The notes below the pieces were generated by a model that did no database searches, had not been told where the DNA came from, and saw only the letters and a program-made list of their open reading frames with translations. A stretch of 64,000 bases of DNA from Cuneatibacter sp. NSJ-177. GTDB taxonomy: Bacteria > Bacillota > Clostridia > Lachnospirales > Lachnospiraceae. Every line of letters starts with the position of its first letter. The first letter of the stretch is position 1. Positions 18,818-27,378 of this stretch are shown here, one piece after another. The translations under genes were made by a program, and so were the position numbers. The DNA lies in contig NZ_JALIFO010000006.1 of the NCBI RefSeq assembly GCF_022867805.1, positions 682,001-746,000 of the forward strand. Reading direction: 5' to 3'.

Positions 18818-19240
18818 ATCAAAAGAAAAAAGAGAAAAAGAGACGTCAAGAGAAAAGGGAATTCCCAATAAGCTTTTGAAATATGAAAGAAGGAGGTACG
18901 GACCACCTAAAACGTAAGACTAAGTTCCGCATCAGGCGGGACAGGATGTACGAAAGTACATTTTATATAGATTTCCAAGAGTACTTAACCGCAAAGATTA
19001 TCGGATGAAGAAAGAACGGTTATGCAGATGGTGGATGAGCAGGTGCGAGCCGATAGAGTCCATGATTTGTGAAAACGACATCCGACCGGAAGTAAGAAGC
19101 AGAAAGGGTTGCGGTAAGGAAGCGGAAAGCGAAGAAAATTGAATACGGTTCAGGTCGACAATCACAAAGGAGGATTAGTCCAATGGACGAGACAGTTTAA
19201 AAGGCGGATACCGATGGAAATCGATATCCGCCTTTGTCAT
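18818..19240 (+). ncRNA. Structured non-coding RNA candidate, about 420 nt
   Basis: Between a consensus promoter and a strong terminator there is no credible reading frame but much local pairing: AGGAGGT/ACCACCT at about 18892-18907, CCGC/GCGG near 18927-18940, ATGTAC-GAAA-GTACAT at 18946-18961 (a GNRA-capped hairpin), and AACCG/CGGTT around 18990-19022. Near the 3' end AAAGGAGG (19166-19173) precedes a five-codon frame ATG...TAA (19183-19200) that runs into the terminator. It lacks the signatures of tmRNA, SRP RNA, RNase P RNA and 6S RNA that I know. Family not recognised. Confidence 0.6.
19199..19240 (+). terminator. Terminator of the non-coding RNA
   Basis: AAAGGCGGATA (19200-19210) pairs with TATCCGCCTTT (19225-19235); the inner CCGAT/ATCGA extends the stem. 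A short T-containing tail follows. Confidence 0.8.
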
Positions 19241-19306
19241 CATATATGGAGCAAAAATTCCGCTGAGCCCGGTCGCTAAAAGGTTTCTCTGTCTTGGGCG
19301 TTCCGC

Positions 19307-19660
19307 TTATTCCGGATCTGCCTCATCCGCGGGAACCAATTCATCGTATTCTTCTTCGTCCAGGATCTCATCGAACCGGTCAATCACAGCTTCATATTCC
19401 TCATCCCCCTCGATACAGCCTAAAACGGGCTGTCCGTCCGGAGTCTCGGAATAGCGGTAGAAGAAGATGTCGCCTTCTTCCTCGTCCTCCCCGTCCGGAA
19501 GAAGTGCGATATATTGTCTTCCGTCAACCGGGAAAATTGTCAGGACAGAGCAGACCAGCTGTGTCCCATCGTCCAGTTCCAGAGTCATGACCAGGTCTTC
19601 TCCATCGCAGCAGCCGCCGTCACAGCAGCCGCAGTCGCAGTCTTGTCCATTTTCCATCAT
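19307..19660 (-). CDS. DUF1292 family small acidic protein
   Basis: 117 residues, strongly acidic. The DUF1292 core is seen (LVMTLELDDGTQLVCSVLTI, DGRQYIALLPDGE, DIFFYRYSE). The N terminus carries an unusual cysteine cluster (CDCGCCDGGCCDG), which could bind metal. In Firmicutes this family usually sits by yrvK/mreB-type or alaS genes and has no assigned function. AAAGGAAA precedes the ATG. It is convergent with the non-coding RNA and 71 bases downstream of ychF on the same strand. Confidence 0.85.
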   Translation of the reverse strand: MMENGQDCDCGCCDGGCCDGEDLVMTLELDDGTQLVCSVLTIFPVDGRQYIALLPDGEDEEEGDIFFYRYSETPDGQPVLGCIEGDEEYEAVIDRFDEILDEEEYDELVPADEADPE

Positions 19661-19731
19661 GTTTGTTTTCCTTTCTGAGTGGGTAGTGTGGTTGAGTTTA
19701 TCTTTTCCAGCAGAGCCGCCGCGGGCTCGAA

Positions 19732-20829
19732 TCAGACATTAAAGCGGAACAAGATCACATCGCCGTCTTTTACGACATATTCCTTGCCTTCCAGTCCGAC
19801 AACGCCTTTTTCTTTTGCAGCGGCGTAGGAACCTGCGTCCAAAAGTTCTTGGTAGTTTACCACCTCAGCGCGGATGAATCCTCTCTCAAAATCGGAATGG
19901 ATCTTCCCGGCGGCCTGAGGGGCTTTGGTGCCCTTTTTGATCGTCCAGGCTCTGGTCTCCTGTTCTCCGGCGGTCAGGTAGCTGATCAGACCCAGCAGAT
20001 GGTAGCTGGCGGTAATCAGTTTTTCCAATCCGGACTCTTTTAGTCCCAGATCCTCTAAAAACATTTTTTTCTCATCGTCCTCCAGCTCCGCAATCTCTTC
20101 CTCAATCTTTGCACAGATGACGAATACCTCGCTGTCCTCACCTGCGGCAAATTCACGGACCTTTTGAACATAGGGGTTGGATGTCCCGTCGTCGGCCAGA
20201 TCGTCTTCCGTTACGTTGGCGGCGTAGATCACGGGCTTGGCGGTCAGGAGATTCAGGGAGGCGATCCGCTCCGCTTCTTCCTCGTCAGCCGGGACAAGGG
20301 TTTTCGCCGGCTTTTCTGCCTCCAGCCATTCTTTGACTTTATTCAAGGTCTCCAATTCGGCGGCGGCCGCTTTGTCGTTCCGGGCGCTTTTTGCGGTCTT
20401 AGAGATGCGGCGCTCCAGAATTTCAAGATCCGAGAAGATCAGCTCCAAGTTGATGGTTTCAATGTCCCGGAGCGGGTCAACGCTTCCGTCCACGTGCACC
20501 ACATTGGAATCTTCAAAGCAGCGGACCACATGAACAATGGCGTCCACTTCCCGGATATTGGAGAGAAACTGATTTCCCAGCCCTTCCCCTTTGCTGGCGC
20601 CTTTGACCAGTCCTGCAATGTCGACAAATTCAATGACCGCCGGGGTGATTTTTCGGGACGTGTACATGTTTGCCAGAAGCCCGAGACGAAAATCTGGTAC
20701 GGTGACGATGCCGATATTCGGGTCAATGGTACAGAACGGATAGTTGGCAGATTCAGCGCCGGCTTTTGTCAGAGAATTAAAGAGCGTGCTCTTCCCGACG
20801 TTCGGCAGACCGACGATACCTAGTTTCAT
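19732..20829 (-). CDS. ychF: YchF/OLA1-family ATP/GTP-binding protein
   Basis: 365 residues, the standard length. G1 (GLPNVGKSTLFN), G3 (DIAGLVKGASKGEGLGNQFL) and the C-terminal TGS domain (PQAAGKIHSDFERGFIRAEV) are present. G4 is NVTE in place of NKxD, the change that gives this family its ATP preference. It associates with ribosomes and stress responses in other bacteria. GGAGG precedes the ATG. Confidence 0.96.
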   Translation of the reverse strand: MKLGIVGLPNVGKSTLFNSLTKAGAESANYPFCTIDPNIGIVTVPDFRLGLLANMYTSRKITPAVIEFVDIAGLVKGASKGEGLGNQFLSNIREVDAIVHVVRCFEDSNVVHVDGSVDPLRDIETINLELIFSDLEILERRISKTAKSARNDKAAAAELETLNKVKEWLEAEKPAKTLVPADEEEAERIASLNLLTAKPVIYAANVTEDDLADDGTSNPYVQKVREFAAGEDSEVFVICAKIEEEIAELEDDEKKMFLEDLGLKESGLEKLITASYHLLGLISYLTAGEQETRAWTIKKGTKAPQAAGKIHSDFERGFIRAEVVNYQELLDAGSYAAAKEKGVVGLEGKEYVVKDGDVILFRFNV

Positions 20830-20927
20830 ATATTTTCCTCCACATTCTGATTCCGGCGGCTGGATTCGACAAAAAAGCGGTCTGGCCGGAATTCGATATT
20901 TTCTTGGATTTTGGGCATTCTTTCTAT

Positions 20928-20956
20928 ATTATATGCGATATTTAAAAATAACTCAA
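20928..20956 (-). promoter_or_regulatory. Predicted vegetative promoter of ychF
   Basis: Minus strand: TTGAGT (20956-20951), 17 bases, TATAAT (20933-20928). Confidence 0.65.
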
Positions 20957-20966
20957 GTGCGAATTT

Positions 20967-20973
20967 TGTCGAA
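20967..20973 (+). promoter_or_regulatory. Spo0A box between ychF and the Spo0E-like gene
   Basis: TGTCGAA within TTTTGTCGAAA, an excellent match to the Spo0A box. It lies 10 bases upstream of the ychF -35 element and about 30 bases upstream of the -35 of the Spo0E-like gene. Confidence 0.55.
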
Positions 20974-21002
20974 ACCTCCCGACGCTTTCCTCCTGCTTTT
21001 AT

Positions 21003-21031
21003 TTGCATTTTCCCTCGAATTTGGGTACAAT
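21003..21031 (+). promoter_or_regulatory. Predicted promoter of the Spo0E-like gene
   Basis: TTGCAT (21003-21008), 17 bases, TACAAT (21026-21031), 46 bases before the ATG. Confidence 0.6.
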
Positions 21032-21077
21032 AAAGCCAAGCGGCAAAAGAACAGACAGAAAACGACGGGAGAGATTT

Positions 21078-21224
21078 ATGTACCGAAGAGAAGAACTCAG
21101 GCAAAAAATCGAAGATAAGAGGAAGGAGCTCAGCGAGACGATCGATCAAGGCGGCAGCGGAGATGACCTGTACCGGCTGAGCGTGGAGCTTGACCAACTG
21201 ATTGCTCTATATATGGAGGAATAA
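21078..21224 (+). CDS. Spo0E-like aspartyl-phosphate phosphatase
   Basis: A 48-residue helical-hairpin protein. The family motif is seen as LSVELDQLIALYMEE (S-x-E-L-D), preceded by a first helix RREELRQKIEDKRKELSETI. Known Spo0E-family proteins dephosphorylate Spo0A-P and so delay sporulation. ATG 21078 follows GGGAGAG; a longer frame from 21003 would start inside the promoter. It is monocistronic between its own promoter and a terminator, with a Spo0A box upstream, suggesting negative feedback. Confidence 0.82.
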   Translation: MYRREELRQKIEDKRKELSETIDQGGSGDDLYRLSVELDQLIALYMEE

Positions 21225-21239
21225 TAGCTCCTTGTCTAC

Positions 21240-21275
21240 AAGCCCTTGTTGCCATGGCATCAGGGCTTATTTTTA
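21240..21275 (+). terminator. Terminator of the Spo0E-like gene
   Basis: AAGCCCT (21240-21246) pairs with AGGGCTT (21262-21268), followed by ATTTTTAT. Confidence 0.8.
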
Positions 21276-21353
21276 TGGGGAAAAACCTCGAAAAATCGAA
21301 TGTTTTCCATTTTTTGCCAGCAGAAAAAAGCCGGGTGGATTTCAAAAAAAGGG

Positions 21354-21382
21354 TTGCCATTTGAAGAAAAGTTGTTTAGAAT
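21354..21382 (+). promoter_or_regulatory. Promoter of the division and cell-wall cluster
   Basis: TTGCCA (21354-21359), 17 bases, TAGAAT (21377-21382), directly upstream of the MraZ repeats. Confidence 0.65.
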
Positions 21383-21390
21383 AGAGACAA

Positions 21391-21430
21391 GGTGGTGGAA
21401 AGTGGTAGAAAGTAGCGCGAAGTGGTAGAA
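21391..21430 (+). promoter_or_regulatory. MraZ-binding direct repeats
   Basis: Four units in 10-base register: GGTGGTGGAA, AGTGGTAGAA, AGTAGCGCGA, AGTGGTAGAA. The third is degenerate. Position just downstream of the -10 element and upstream of mraZ matches the autoregulatory MraZ operator known from other bacteria. Confidence 0.75.
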
Positions 21431-21445
21431 GAGAGGTGAGTTTCC

Positions 21446-21871
21446 ATGTTCATGGGTGAATACAGCCACACCATAGACGCGAAAGGGCGTCTGATTATTC
21501 CCTCCCGGTTTCGGGAAGAGTTGGGGGATAATTTTGTTGTAACCAAAGGGTTGGATGGCTGCCTTTTCGCCTATACCAATGAAGAATGGAAACACTTCGA
21601 GGAAAAGCTGCAGGCGATTCCCGTCAGCAATCAAAAGGGACGCCGGTTCGCGCGGTATTTTCTGGCGGGGGCCACTCTTTGTGAAGTGGACAAGCAGGGC
21701 CGGATCCTGATTCCGGCGAATCTGCGCGCCGCCGCCGCATTGGAGAAAGACGTCGTTTTGGCCGGTGTCGGCGACCGGGTGGAGATCTGGGACAAGAATA
21801 ACTGGGCCGAGGCCAACACCTACGATGATATGGACGAAATCGCAGCGAATATGGAAGGATTAGGGATTTAA
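21446..21871 (+). CDS. mraZ: MraZ transcriptional regulator
   Basis: 141 residues with the two tandem AbrB-like MraZ motifs ([20 protein letters not shown] with [22 protein letters not shown]). It binds repeats at its own promoter and controls the division cluster. The ATG at 21446 starts in the usual MFMGEY form after GAGAGGTGAG. First gene of the cluster; rsmH follows with one base between. Confidence 0.96.
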   Translation: MFMGEYSHTIDAKGRLIIPSRFREELGDNFVVTKGLDGCLFAYTNEEWKHFEEKLQAIPVSNQKGRRFARYFLAGATLCEVDKQGRILIPANLRAAAALEKDVVLAGVGDRVEIWDKNNWAEANTYDDMDEIAANMEGLGI

Positions 21872-21872
21872 T

Positions 21873-22820
21873 ATGGAATTTCATCACACTTCTGTCCTGC
21901 TGGAGCCGTCACTTGATCATCTGGCTGTCCGTCCGGACGGCATTTATGTGGACGGCACTCTGGGAGGGGGAGGACATTCCTTCCACATTGCAGAACGGCT
22001 TGCTTCCGGTGGACGGCTGATCGGGATCGATCGGGATGAGGAAGCGATTCGGGCGGCTTCGGAACGGCTTTCGCCTTACCGAGACAGAGTAACGATCGTA
22101 AAGGACAACTATGGAAATATTCGGGACGTCTTAAACAGCCTTGAGATCCCCGGCGTGGACGGCATCCTTCTGGACTTGGGGGTATCCTCCCACCAGTTGG
22201 ATACTGCGGAACGGGGATTTTCTTATATGGCTGATGCGCCCTTGGACATGAGGATGGACCAGGAAGAGCAAAAGACAGCGAGAGATATTGTCAATGAATA
22301 CAGTGAAGAAGAGCTGTACCGGATGATCCGGGATTACGGAGAAGACCGGTTTGCACGGAGCATTGCCAGGCGAATCACAAAGGAGAGGGAGCAGGAGCCC
22401 ATTGAGACAACCGGGCAGCTGGTCCACCTGATCGAGCAGGCGATTCCAAGAAAAGTACAAAAGACAGGAGGACACCCGGCGAAGCGGACCTTCCAGGCAC
22501 TCCGGATTGAACTGAACCGGGAGTTAACAATATTAGATGAAGTCATCGAAACGATGATTGACTGCCTGAATCCAGGCGGCAGACTCTGTATTATTACCTT
22601 CCATTCGCTGGAAGACCGGATTGTAAAAGGCCGTTTCCGCACCGCGGAAGATCCCTGCATCTGTCCGAAGAATTTTCCGGTCTGCGTCTGCGGCCGGAAA
22701 AGCAAAGGCCGTGTGGTTACCCGGAAGCCGGTTTTGCCGGGCGAACAGGAAATGGAAGAAAATCCGCGGGCGAAAAGTGCAAAACTCCGCGTGTTTGAGA
22801 AAACAGAAGAAGACAATTAG
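21873..22820 (+). CDS. rsmH: 16S rRNA (cytosine-1402-N4)-methyltransferase
   Basis: 315 residues, full length. S-adenosylmethionine loop [12 protein letters not shown], then [27 protein letters not shown] and the C-terminal [13 protein letters not shown] motif. It methylates C1402 in the ribosomal P site. Second gene of the cluster. Confidence 0.96.
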   Translation: MEFHHTSVLLEPSLDHLAVRPDGIYVDGTLGGGGHSFHIAERLASGGRLIGIDRDEEAIRAASERLSPYRDRVTIVKDNYGNIRDVLNSLEIPGVDGILLDLGVSSHQLDTAERGFSYMADAPLDMRMDQEEQKTARDIVNEYSEEELYRMIRDYGEDRFARSIARRITKEREQEPIETTGQLVHLIEQAIPRKVQKTGGHPAKRTFQALRIELNRELTILDEVIETMIDCLNPGGRLCIITFHSLEDRIVKGRFRTAEDPCICPKNFPVCVCGRKSKGRVVTRKPVLPGEQEMEENPRAKSAKLRVFEKTEEDN

Positions 22821-22936
22821 GGGGCTGTTGAGAACGGCAGGCGAAGGCGCTGCCGAAAGAGAAGAAGAGAGTGGAGCGGGAAACCGCAGGTAAAAAAGTC
22901 CTTTCCATAGAATTTGAGAAAGGCAAGGAGGTTTTT

Positions 22937-23416
22937 ATGGCAAATACGATGAGAAATACGGCGCCGCATCCCAGACCCAGGATGGTGGTAGAGGGGAATA
23001 CGGTCCGCCGGGAAGAATATATCGAGAGAAAGAAGAAGCAGGAAAAAGAGAAAATTGCCCGGTCCACTCTTCGGAGAAATCGGGAGAAGGCGCTGCAGAT
23101 CAGTATTCCCTATCTGCTTATGCTGGCAGCGGCAACGGTGGCGGTCGTGGCGATTTGCGTGAGCTATTTAAAAGTGCAGTCCAGCATTACCTCGCATCAG
23201 ACGGCCATCGGCAAGCTGGAAAGCCAGCTTTCGACGTTGAAAACCAATAACAGCGCGACAGAAAGCAGAATCAATGCGTATGTGGATTTGGATTATATCT
23301 ATAAAGTGGCGACGGAAGAACTGGGAATGACCTATGCTTCCGACAACCAGGTAATCTACTACGACAAATCAGAAAGCGAGTATGTGCGGCAATATGAAGA
23401 CATCCCGACCAATTGA
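22937..23416 (+). CDS. ftsL: FtsL-like septum formation protein
   Basis: 159 residues: a basic cytoplasmic N terminus (about 75 residues), one membrane helix (ISIPYLLMLAAATVAVVAIC), then a coiled coil and short extracellular tail. ATG 22937 follows AAGGAGG. Position between rsmH and ftsI and the bitopic topology identify it as FtsL, partner of DivIB/FtsQ and FtsW-FtsI; sequence alone is poorly conserved in this family. Confidence 0.82.
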   Translation: MANTMRNTAPHPRPRMVVEGNTVRREEYIERKKKQEKEKIARSTLRRNREKALQISIPYLLMLAAATVAVVAICVSYLKVQSSITSHQTAIGKLESQLSTLKTNNSATESRINAYVDLDYIYKVATEELGMTYASDNQVIYYDKSESEYVRQYEDIPTN

Positions 23417-25544
23417 TGAGAGAAAGGCCAGAAGTAAGAAAAACCGTTGGAAAACGTTCCGAAAATACATGCAGGCGAAGCTGCTGTTTACCTTTGTTGT
23501 GGTAGCAGCGGCTTTACTTGCTCTTAGCTTTATTTTGTTTTCCATTTCCGGAAATACGGGAGAAGATTATAAAAAGACTGTTTTGACGCAGCAAAATTAC
23601 AGCAGCACGGTGCTGCCCTTTAAGCGGGGAACGATCATGGACCGGAACCACACGGTGCTGGCAACCAGCGAACAGGTCTACAATCTGATCCTGGACCCGA
23701 AGGTGATCCTGGCGGATGAGCGGGAGAATACGGAGACGACATTGGATGCGCTGGTTCAGTGCTTTGGCTATGACCGCGGCGAGCTTTCCGCCCTCTTGGA
23801 TGAGAAGGCGGACAAGTCCTATGTCCGCTATGCAAGACAGTTAAGCGCGGACGACAAGACTAAATTTACGACCTACGAAACGGACTTTAACAAAAACGCC
23901 AAGAAAAATAAGACGGCGAAGGTGGCGGGCGTCTGGTTCGAACCGGAGTATAAGCGGGTCTATCCTTTCAACACATTGGCCAGCTCGGTTCTTGGCTTCT
24001 CTTCCAGTGACAGCAGCCGGGGAAACTGGGGGATTGAGCAGTATTATAACGAGGAGCTGGTGGGCACCAACGGCCGTTCCTATGGTTACATGAATAACGA
24101 CGGTGATCTGGAACGGGTCACCAAAGAAGCGATCGACGGGAACACAGTGGTGACCACCATCGATTATACGGTTCAGTCCGCGGCGGAGCAGTATATCGCG
24201 GAATTTTTAACCGAATACAAGGCGGACAATGTAGGCGTTCTGGTCATGAACCCCAATAACGGCGAGATTTTGGGCATGGCGACCAGCAGTCCTTACGATT
24301 TGAATAATCCCGGCGACCTGACCGCCTTCTATGATGAGGCGGCGATCGCAGCCATGGATGACAAGGCAAAAAGCGAGGCTCTGGCCGGGATCTGGAAGAA
24401 CTTTGCGGTCCAGGACGCCTTTGAGCCGGGCTCCACGGCTAAACCCTTTACGGTTTCGGCGGGACTGGAGGAAAATCTGATTAGCGCGGCCAGCGAATAC
24501 ATCTGCGACGGGGCGGAATCTTTTGGCAGCGGTTCCCATGAGGTGACGGTGAAATGCAATCAGGTTCACGGCCGGGTGAATCTGGAAGAATCCTTAATGT
24601 ATTCCTGCAACGACGCTATGATGGCAATCGGGCAAACGCTGGGAAATGACATATTCAGCAAATACCTCAGCCAGTTTGGATTTGGAAAGCAGACCGGGAT
24701 TGATTTGCCGGGTGAATCGCCGGGATTGGTCTACCAGCCGGAAAATATGGGTGTTGTAGACCTTGCAACCAACGCATTCGGCCAGAACTATAACGCGACA
24801 ATGGTGCAGATGGCCGCCGCCTTTTCCTCAGTCATCAACGGTGGTTCCTACTATATGCCTCATATGGTGAAGCAGGTGTTAAGTCCGGAGGGCGATCTGG
24901 TGAAGGACGTGGAGCCGGTTTTGATGCGGGAAACCGTCAGCGAATCCACCTCGGAGTTTATCCGTACGTCTCTCTGGAAGACTGTGCTGGACGGTACGGG
25001 AAAAGAGGCCCAGATCGAAGGATACGATGTGGGAGGAAAGACCGGAACCGCACAGAAACAGCCGCGTGAAGATCACAAGTATTTGGTCTCCTTCATGGGT
25101 TTTGCCCCGGTCGAACATCCGGAGGTTGTGGTCTATGTCATCGTCGATAATCCGGAAAAACTGAATTTAGCGGAAGGCGAAGAGACAAACGTCAGCGCCA
25201 AACTGGCCATTGGAATCGAGAAAAAGGTGATGGAAGCCATCCTGCCGTATCTGAGTATCAGCATGTCCTCCGAGTATATCCCGGAGACCACTGCGGCAGA
25301 CACGGAACCGGTGACACCGACGGAGCCGGAGACCGATGCCGCAGGAAATACCATCCCGGCATCCGCCAATCCCAGTGATGATGAGCGGGTGCAGGATGAC
25401 GGAATCCTGAATGATCCTACGGAGAGCGCTGCCGCCTCATCAGAGGAATCTTCCTCGAAAGAGGGGGGGAACGGAGACGGGCCGCAGACGCCGGAGGATG
25501 ACGGGTCCCAATCCCAGGAAGATCATACGACGGAAGAGGAGTAG
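23382..25544 (+). CDS. ftsI: Penicillin-binding protein, FtsI/PBP2-type division transpeptidase
   Basis: Up to 720 residues: cytoplasmic tail, one membrane helix (LLFTFVVVAAALLALSFILF), pedestal domain, then the transpeptidase domain with STAK (active Ser), SCN and KTGTAQ. A 95-residue Ser/Thr/Glu-rich C-terminal tail replaces PASTA domains. It cross-links septal peptidoglycan with FtsW. The start is uncertain: ATG 23382 or 23394 overlap ftsL, and ATG 23469 lies just before the helix. Confidence 0.9.
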   Translation: MCGNMKTSRPIDERKARSKKNRWKTFRKYMQAKLLFTFVVVAAALLALSFILFSISGNTGEDYKKTVLTQQNYSSTVLPFKRGTIMDRNHTVLATSEQVYNLILDPKVILADERENTETTLDALVQCFGYDRGELSALLDEKADKSYVRYARQLSADDKTKFTTYETDFNKNAKKNKTAKVAGVWFEPEYKRVYPFNTLASSVLGFSSSDSSRGNWGIEQYYNEELVGTNGRSYGYMNNDGDLERVTKEAIDGNTVVTTIDYTVQSAAEQYIAEFLTEYKADNVGVLVMNPNNGEILGMATSSPYDLNNPGDLTAFYDEAAIAAMDDKAKSEALAGIWKNFAVQDAFEPGSTAKPFTVSAGLEENLISAASEYICDGAESFGSGSHEVTVKCNQVHGRVNLEESLMYSCNDAMMAIGQTLGNDIFSKYLSQFGFGKQTGIDLPGESPGLVYQPENMGVVDLATNAFGQNYNATMVQMAAAFSSVINGGSYYMPHMVKQVLSPEGDLVKDVEPVLMRETVSESTSEFIRTSLWKTVLDGTGKEAQIEGYDVGGKTGTAQKQPREDHKYLVSFMGFAPVEHPEVVVYVIVDNPEKLNLAEGEETNVSAKLAIGIEKKVMEAILPYLSISMSSEYIPETTAADTEPVTPTEPETDAAGNTIPASANPSDDERVQDDGILNDPTESAAASSEESSSKEGGNGDGPQTPEDDGSQSQEDHTTEEE

Positions 25545-25600
25545 GAATAAAAAGCGCTTGTCCTTCATATCATGGATTGACGGGATAAAAGGAGAAGCGT

Positions 25601-27352
25601 ATGATACGAAACCGTGTGGTTCACAAACGGAAGATGCTCTGGGCGTTTCTGATCTGTGCCTTAGGCGTCCTGGGTTTAATCGGGCGCCTGGGGTATCTGA
25701 TGATTTTCCGCTCGGAGCATTATGGCGTTATGGCGGAGGAACTGCATCAGCGGGAGCGAAACATCAAAGCGGCCCGCGGCACCATCTACGACGCCAAAGG
25801 GCAGGTACTGGCGACGAACCGGACGGTTTGCACCGTGTCGGTGATTCACAATCAGATTACGGATGCGGACGAGGTGGTCCGTGTATTGACCGAACAGCTC
25901 TCTGTGGATGAGGACAAGGTGCGGAAGGCCGTGGAGAAGTATTCGGCCAGAGAGATCATCAAGACCAACGTGGACAAAACCACCGGCGACGCGATCCGTG
26001 CCTGCAACCTGAACGGCGTCAAGGTGGACGAGGATTACAAAAGGTATTACCCCTATGATACCCTGGCGTCTAAGGTCCTTGGCTTTACCGGCAGCGACAA
26101 CCAGGGGATCGTCGGCCTGGAGGTCATTTATGAAGAATACCTGAAAGGGCTGGACGGCCAGATCCTGACCATGACCGACGCCAAAGGCGTGGAGCTGGAT
26201 GGGATGGCCGAAGAGCGGGTAGAGCCGATCCCCGGAAATGATCTGGTGGTCAGCTTAGACGCCAATATCCAACAGTACGCGGAGCAGGCGGCCAAAAAGG
26301 TGATGGAGGAGAAGAATGCAAAGCAGGTTTCCGTTATCCTGATGAATCCGCAAAATGGAGAGATTCTGGCCATGGTAAACGTGCCGGAGTTCAATCTGAA
26401 TGATCCGTTTACGCTGAATTACGATCTGACGGAAGAGGTAACTCAGGAGGAAAAGCAGAACCTGCTGAATAAAATGTGGCGGAACGCCTGTATCAACGAT
26501 ACCTACGAGCCGGGATCTACCTTCAAGATTATCACCATGGCGGCGGCTTTGGAGGCGGACGTGGTGAGCCTGAACGACAGTTTTTACTGTCCGGGCTACC
26601 GGGTCGTAGAAGACCGGCGCATCCGATGCCACAAGGTCCAGGGGCATGGAGCGGAGAATTTCCTTCAAGGGGCCATGAACTCTTGCAATCCGGTGTTCAT
26701 CGACGTCGGGCTGCGCCTGGGCGTGGACCGGTACTATTCCTACTTTGAGCAGTTTGGGCTTCTCAAAAAGACCGGGGTGGATCTGCCGGGAGAAGCGGGA
26801 ACCATCATGCACCAAAAAGAAAATATGGGAGAGGTAGAGCTGGCGACGGTCTCTTTCGGCCAGTCTTTCCAGATCACACCGCTTCAGCTGATTACCACCG
26901 CCGCATCGCTGGTAAACGGAGGGCACCGGGTCACCCCGCATTTCGGGGTGAAGGTCGTGGGGAGCGATGGGGAAGTCAGGAAAACCTTTACATATGACGC
27001 AGAAGAGTCTATAATTTCAGAGGAGACCAGCGAGACCCTCCGCTATATTCTGGAGAAAGTCGTCTCAGAGGGAACCGGAAAGAAAGCCTACCTGGAAGGC
27101 TATACCATCGGCGGAAAAACCGCTACCTCAGAAAAACTACCCCGGCGATCGGGGAAATATATCTCCTCCTTTTTGGGGTTCTCCCCGGCCGAAAATCCAC
27201 AGGTCATCGGCCTGATCACCATCGACGAGCCGGTGGGAGTCTATTATGGGGGCACGGTAGCCGCGCCGGTGATGGCAGATATATTTTCAAACATCCTGCC
27301 GTATCTGGGCATCCAGCCGAATGAAAGTTACGATTCGCAAACGGAATCGTAA
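25601..27352 (+). CDS. Second class B penicillin-binding protein, SpoVD-like
   Basis: 583 residues: one membrane helix (AFLICALGVLGLIGRLGYLM), pedestal and transpeptidase domain with GSTFK, SCN and, in place of KTG, KTA (GGKTATSEKL). No PASTA domain. Two class B enzymes in tandem in this cluster are typical of spore formers, where the second (SpoVD) makes spore cortex; which of the two here does so is inference. AAAGGAG precedes the ATG. The downstream gene mraY is 26 bases away. Confidence 0.85.
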   Translation: MIRNRVVHKRKMLWAFLICALGVLGLIGRLGYLMIFRSEHYGVMAEELHQRERNIKAARGTIYDAKGQVLATNRTVCTVSVIHNQITDADEVVRVLTEQLSVDEDKVRKAVEKYSAREIIKTNVDKTTGDAIRACNLNGVKVDEDYKRYYPYDTLASKVLGFTGSDNQGIVGLEVIYEEYLKGLDGQILTMTDAKGVELDGMAEERVEPIPGNDLVVSLDANIQQYAEQAAKKVMEEKNAKQVSVILMNPQNGEILAMVNVPEFNLNDPFTLNYDLTEEVTQEEKQNLLNKMWRNACINDTYEPGSTFKIITMAAALEADVVSLNDSFYCPGYRVVEDRRIRCHKVQGHGAENFLQGAMNSCNPVFIDVGLRLGVDRYYSYFEQFGLLKKTGVDLPGEAGTIMHQKENMGEVELATVSFGQSFQITPLQLITTAASLVNGGHRVTPHFGVKVVGSDGEVRKTFTYDAEESIISEETSETLRYILEKVVSEGTGKKAYLEGYTIGGKTATSEKLPRRSGKYISSFLGFSPAENPQVIGLITIDEPVGVYYGGTVAAPVMADIFSNILPYLGIQPNESYDSQTES

Positions 27353-27378
27353 AAAAATAATACACTTGGAGTGGAAAA

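Noticed and set aside
18818-19240. tmRNA, SRP RNA, RNase P RNA or 6S RNA
   Set aside because: The conserved core motifs I know for these are not found in the transcript.
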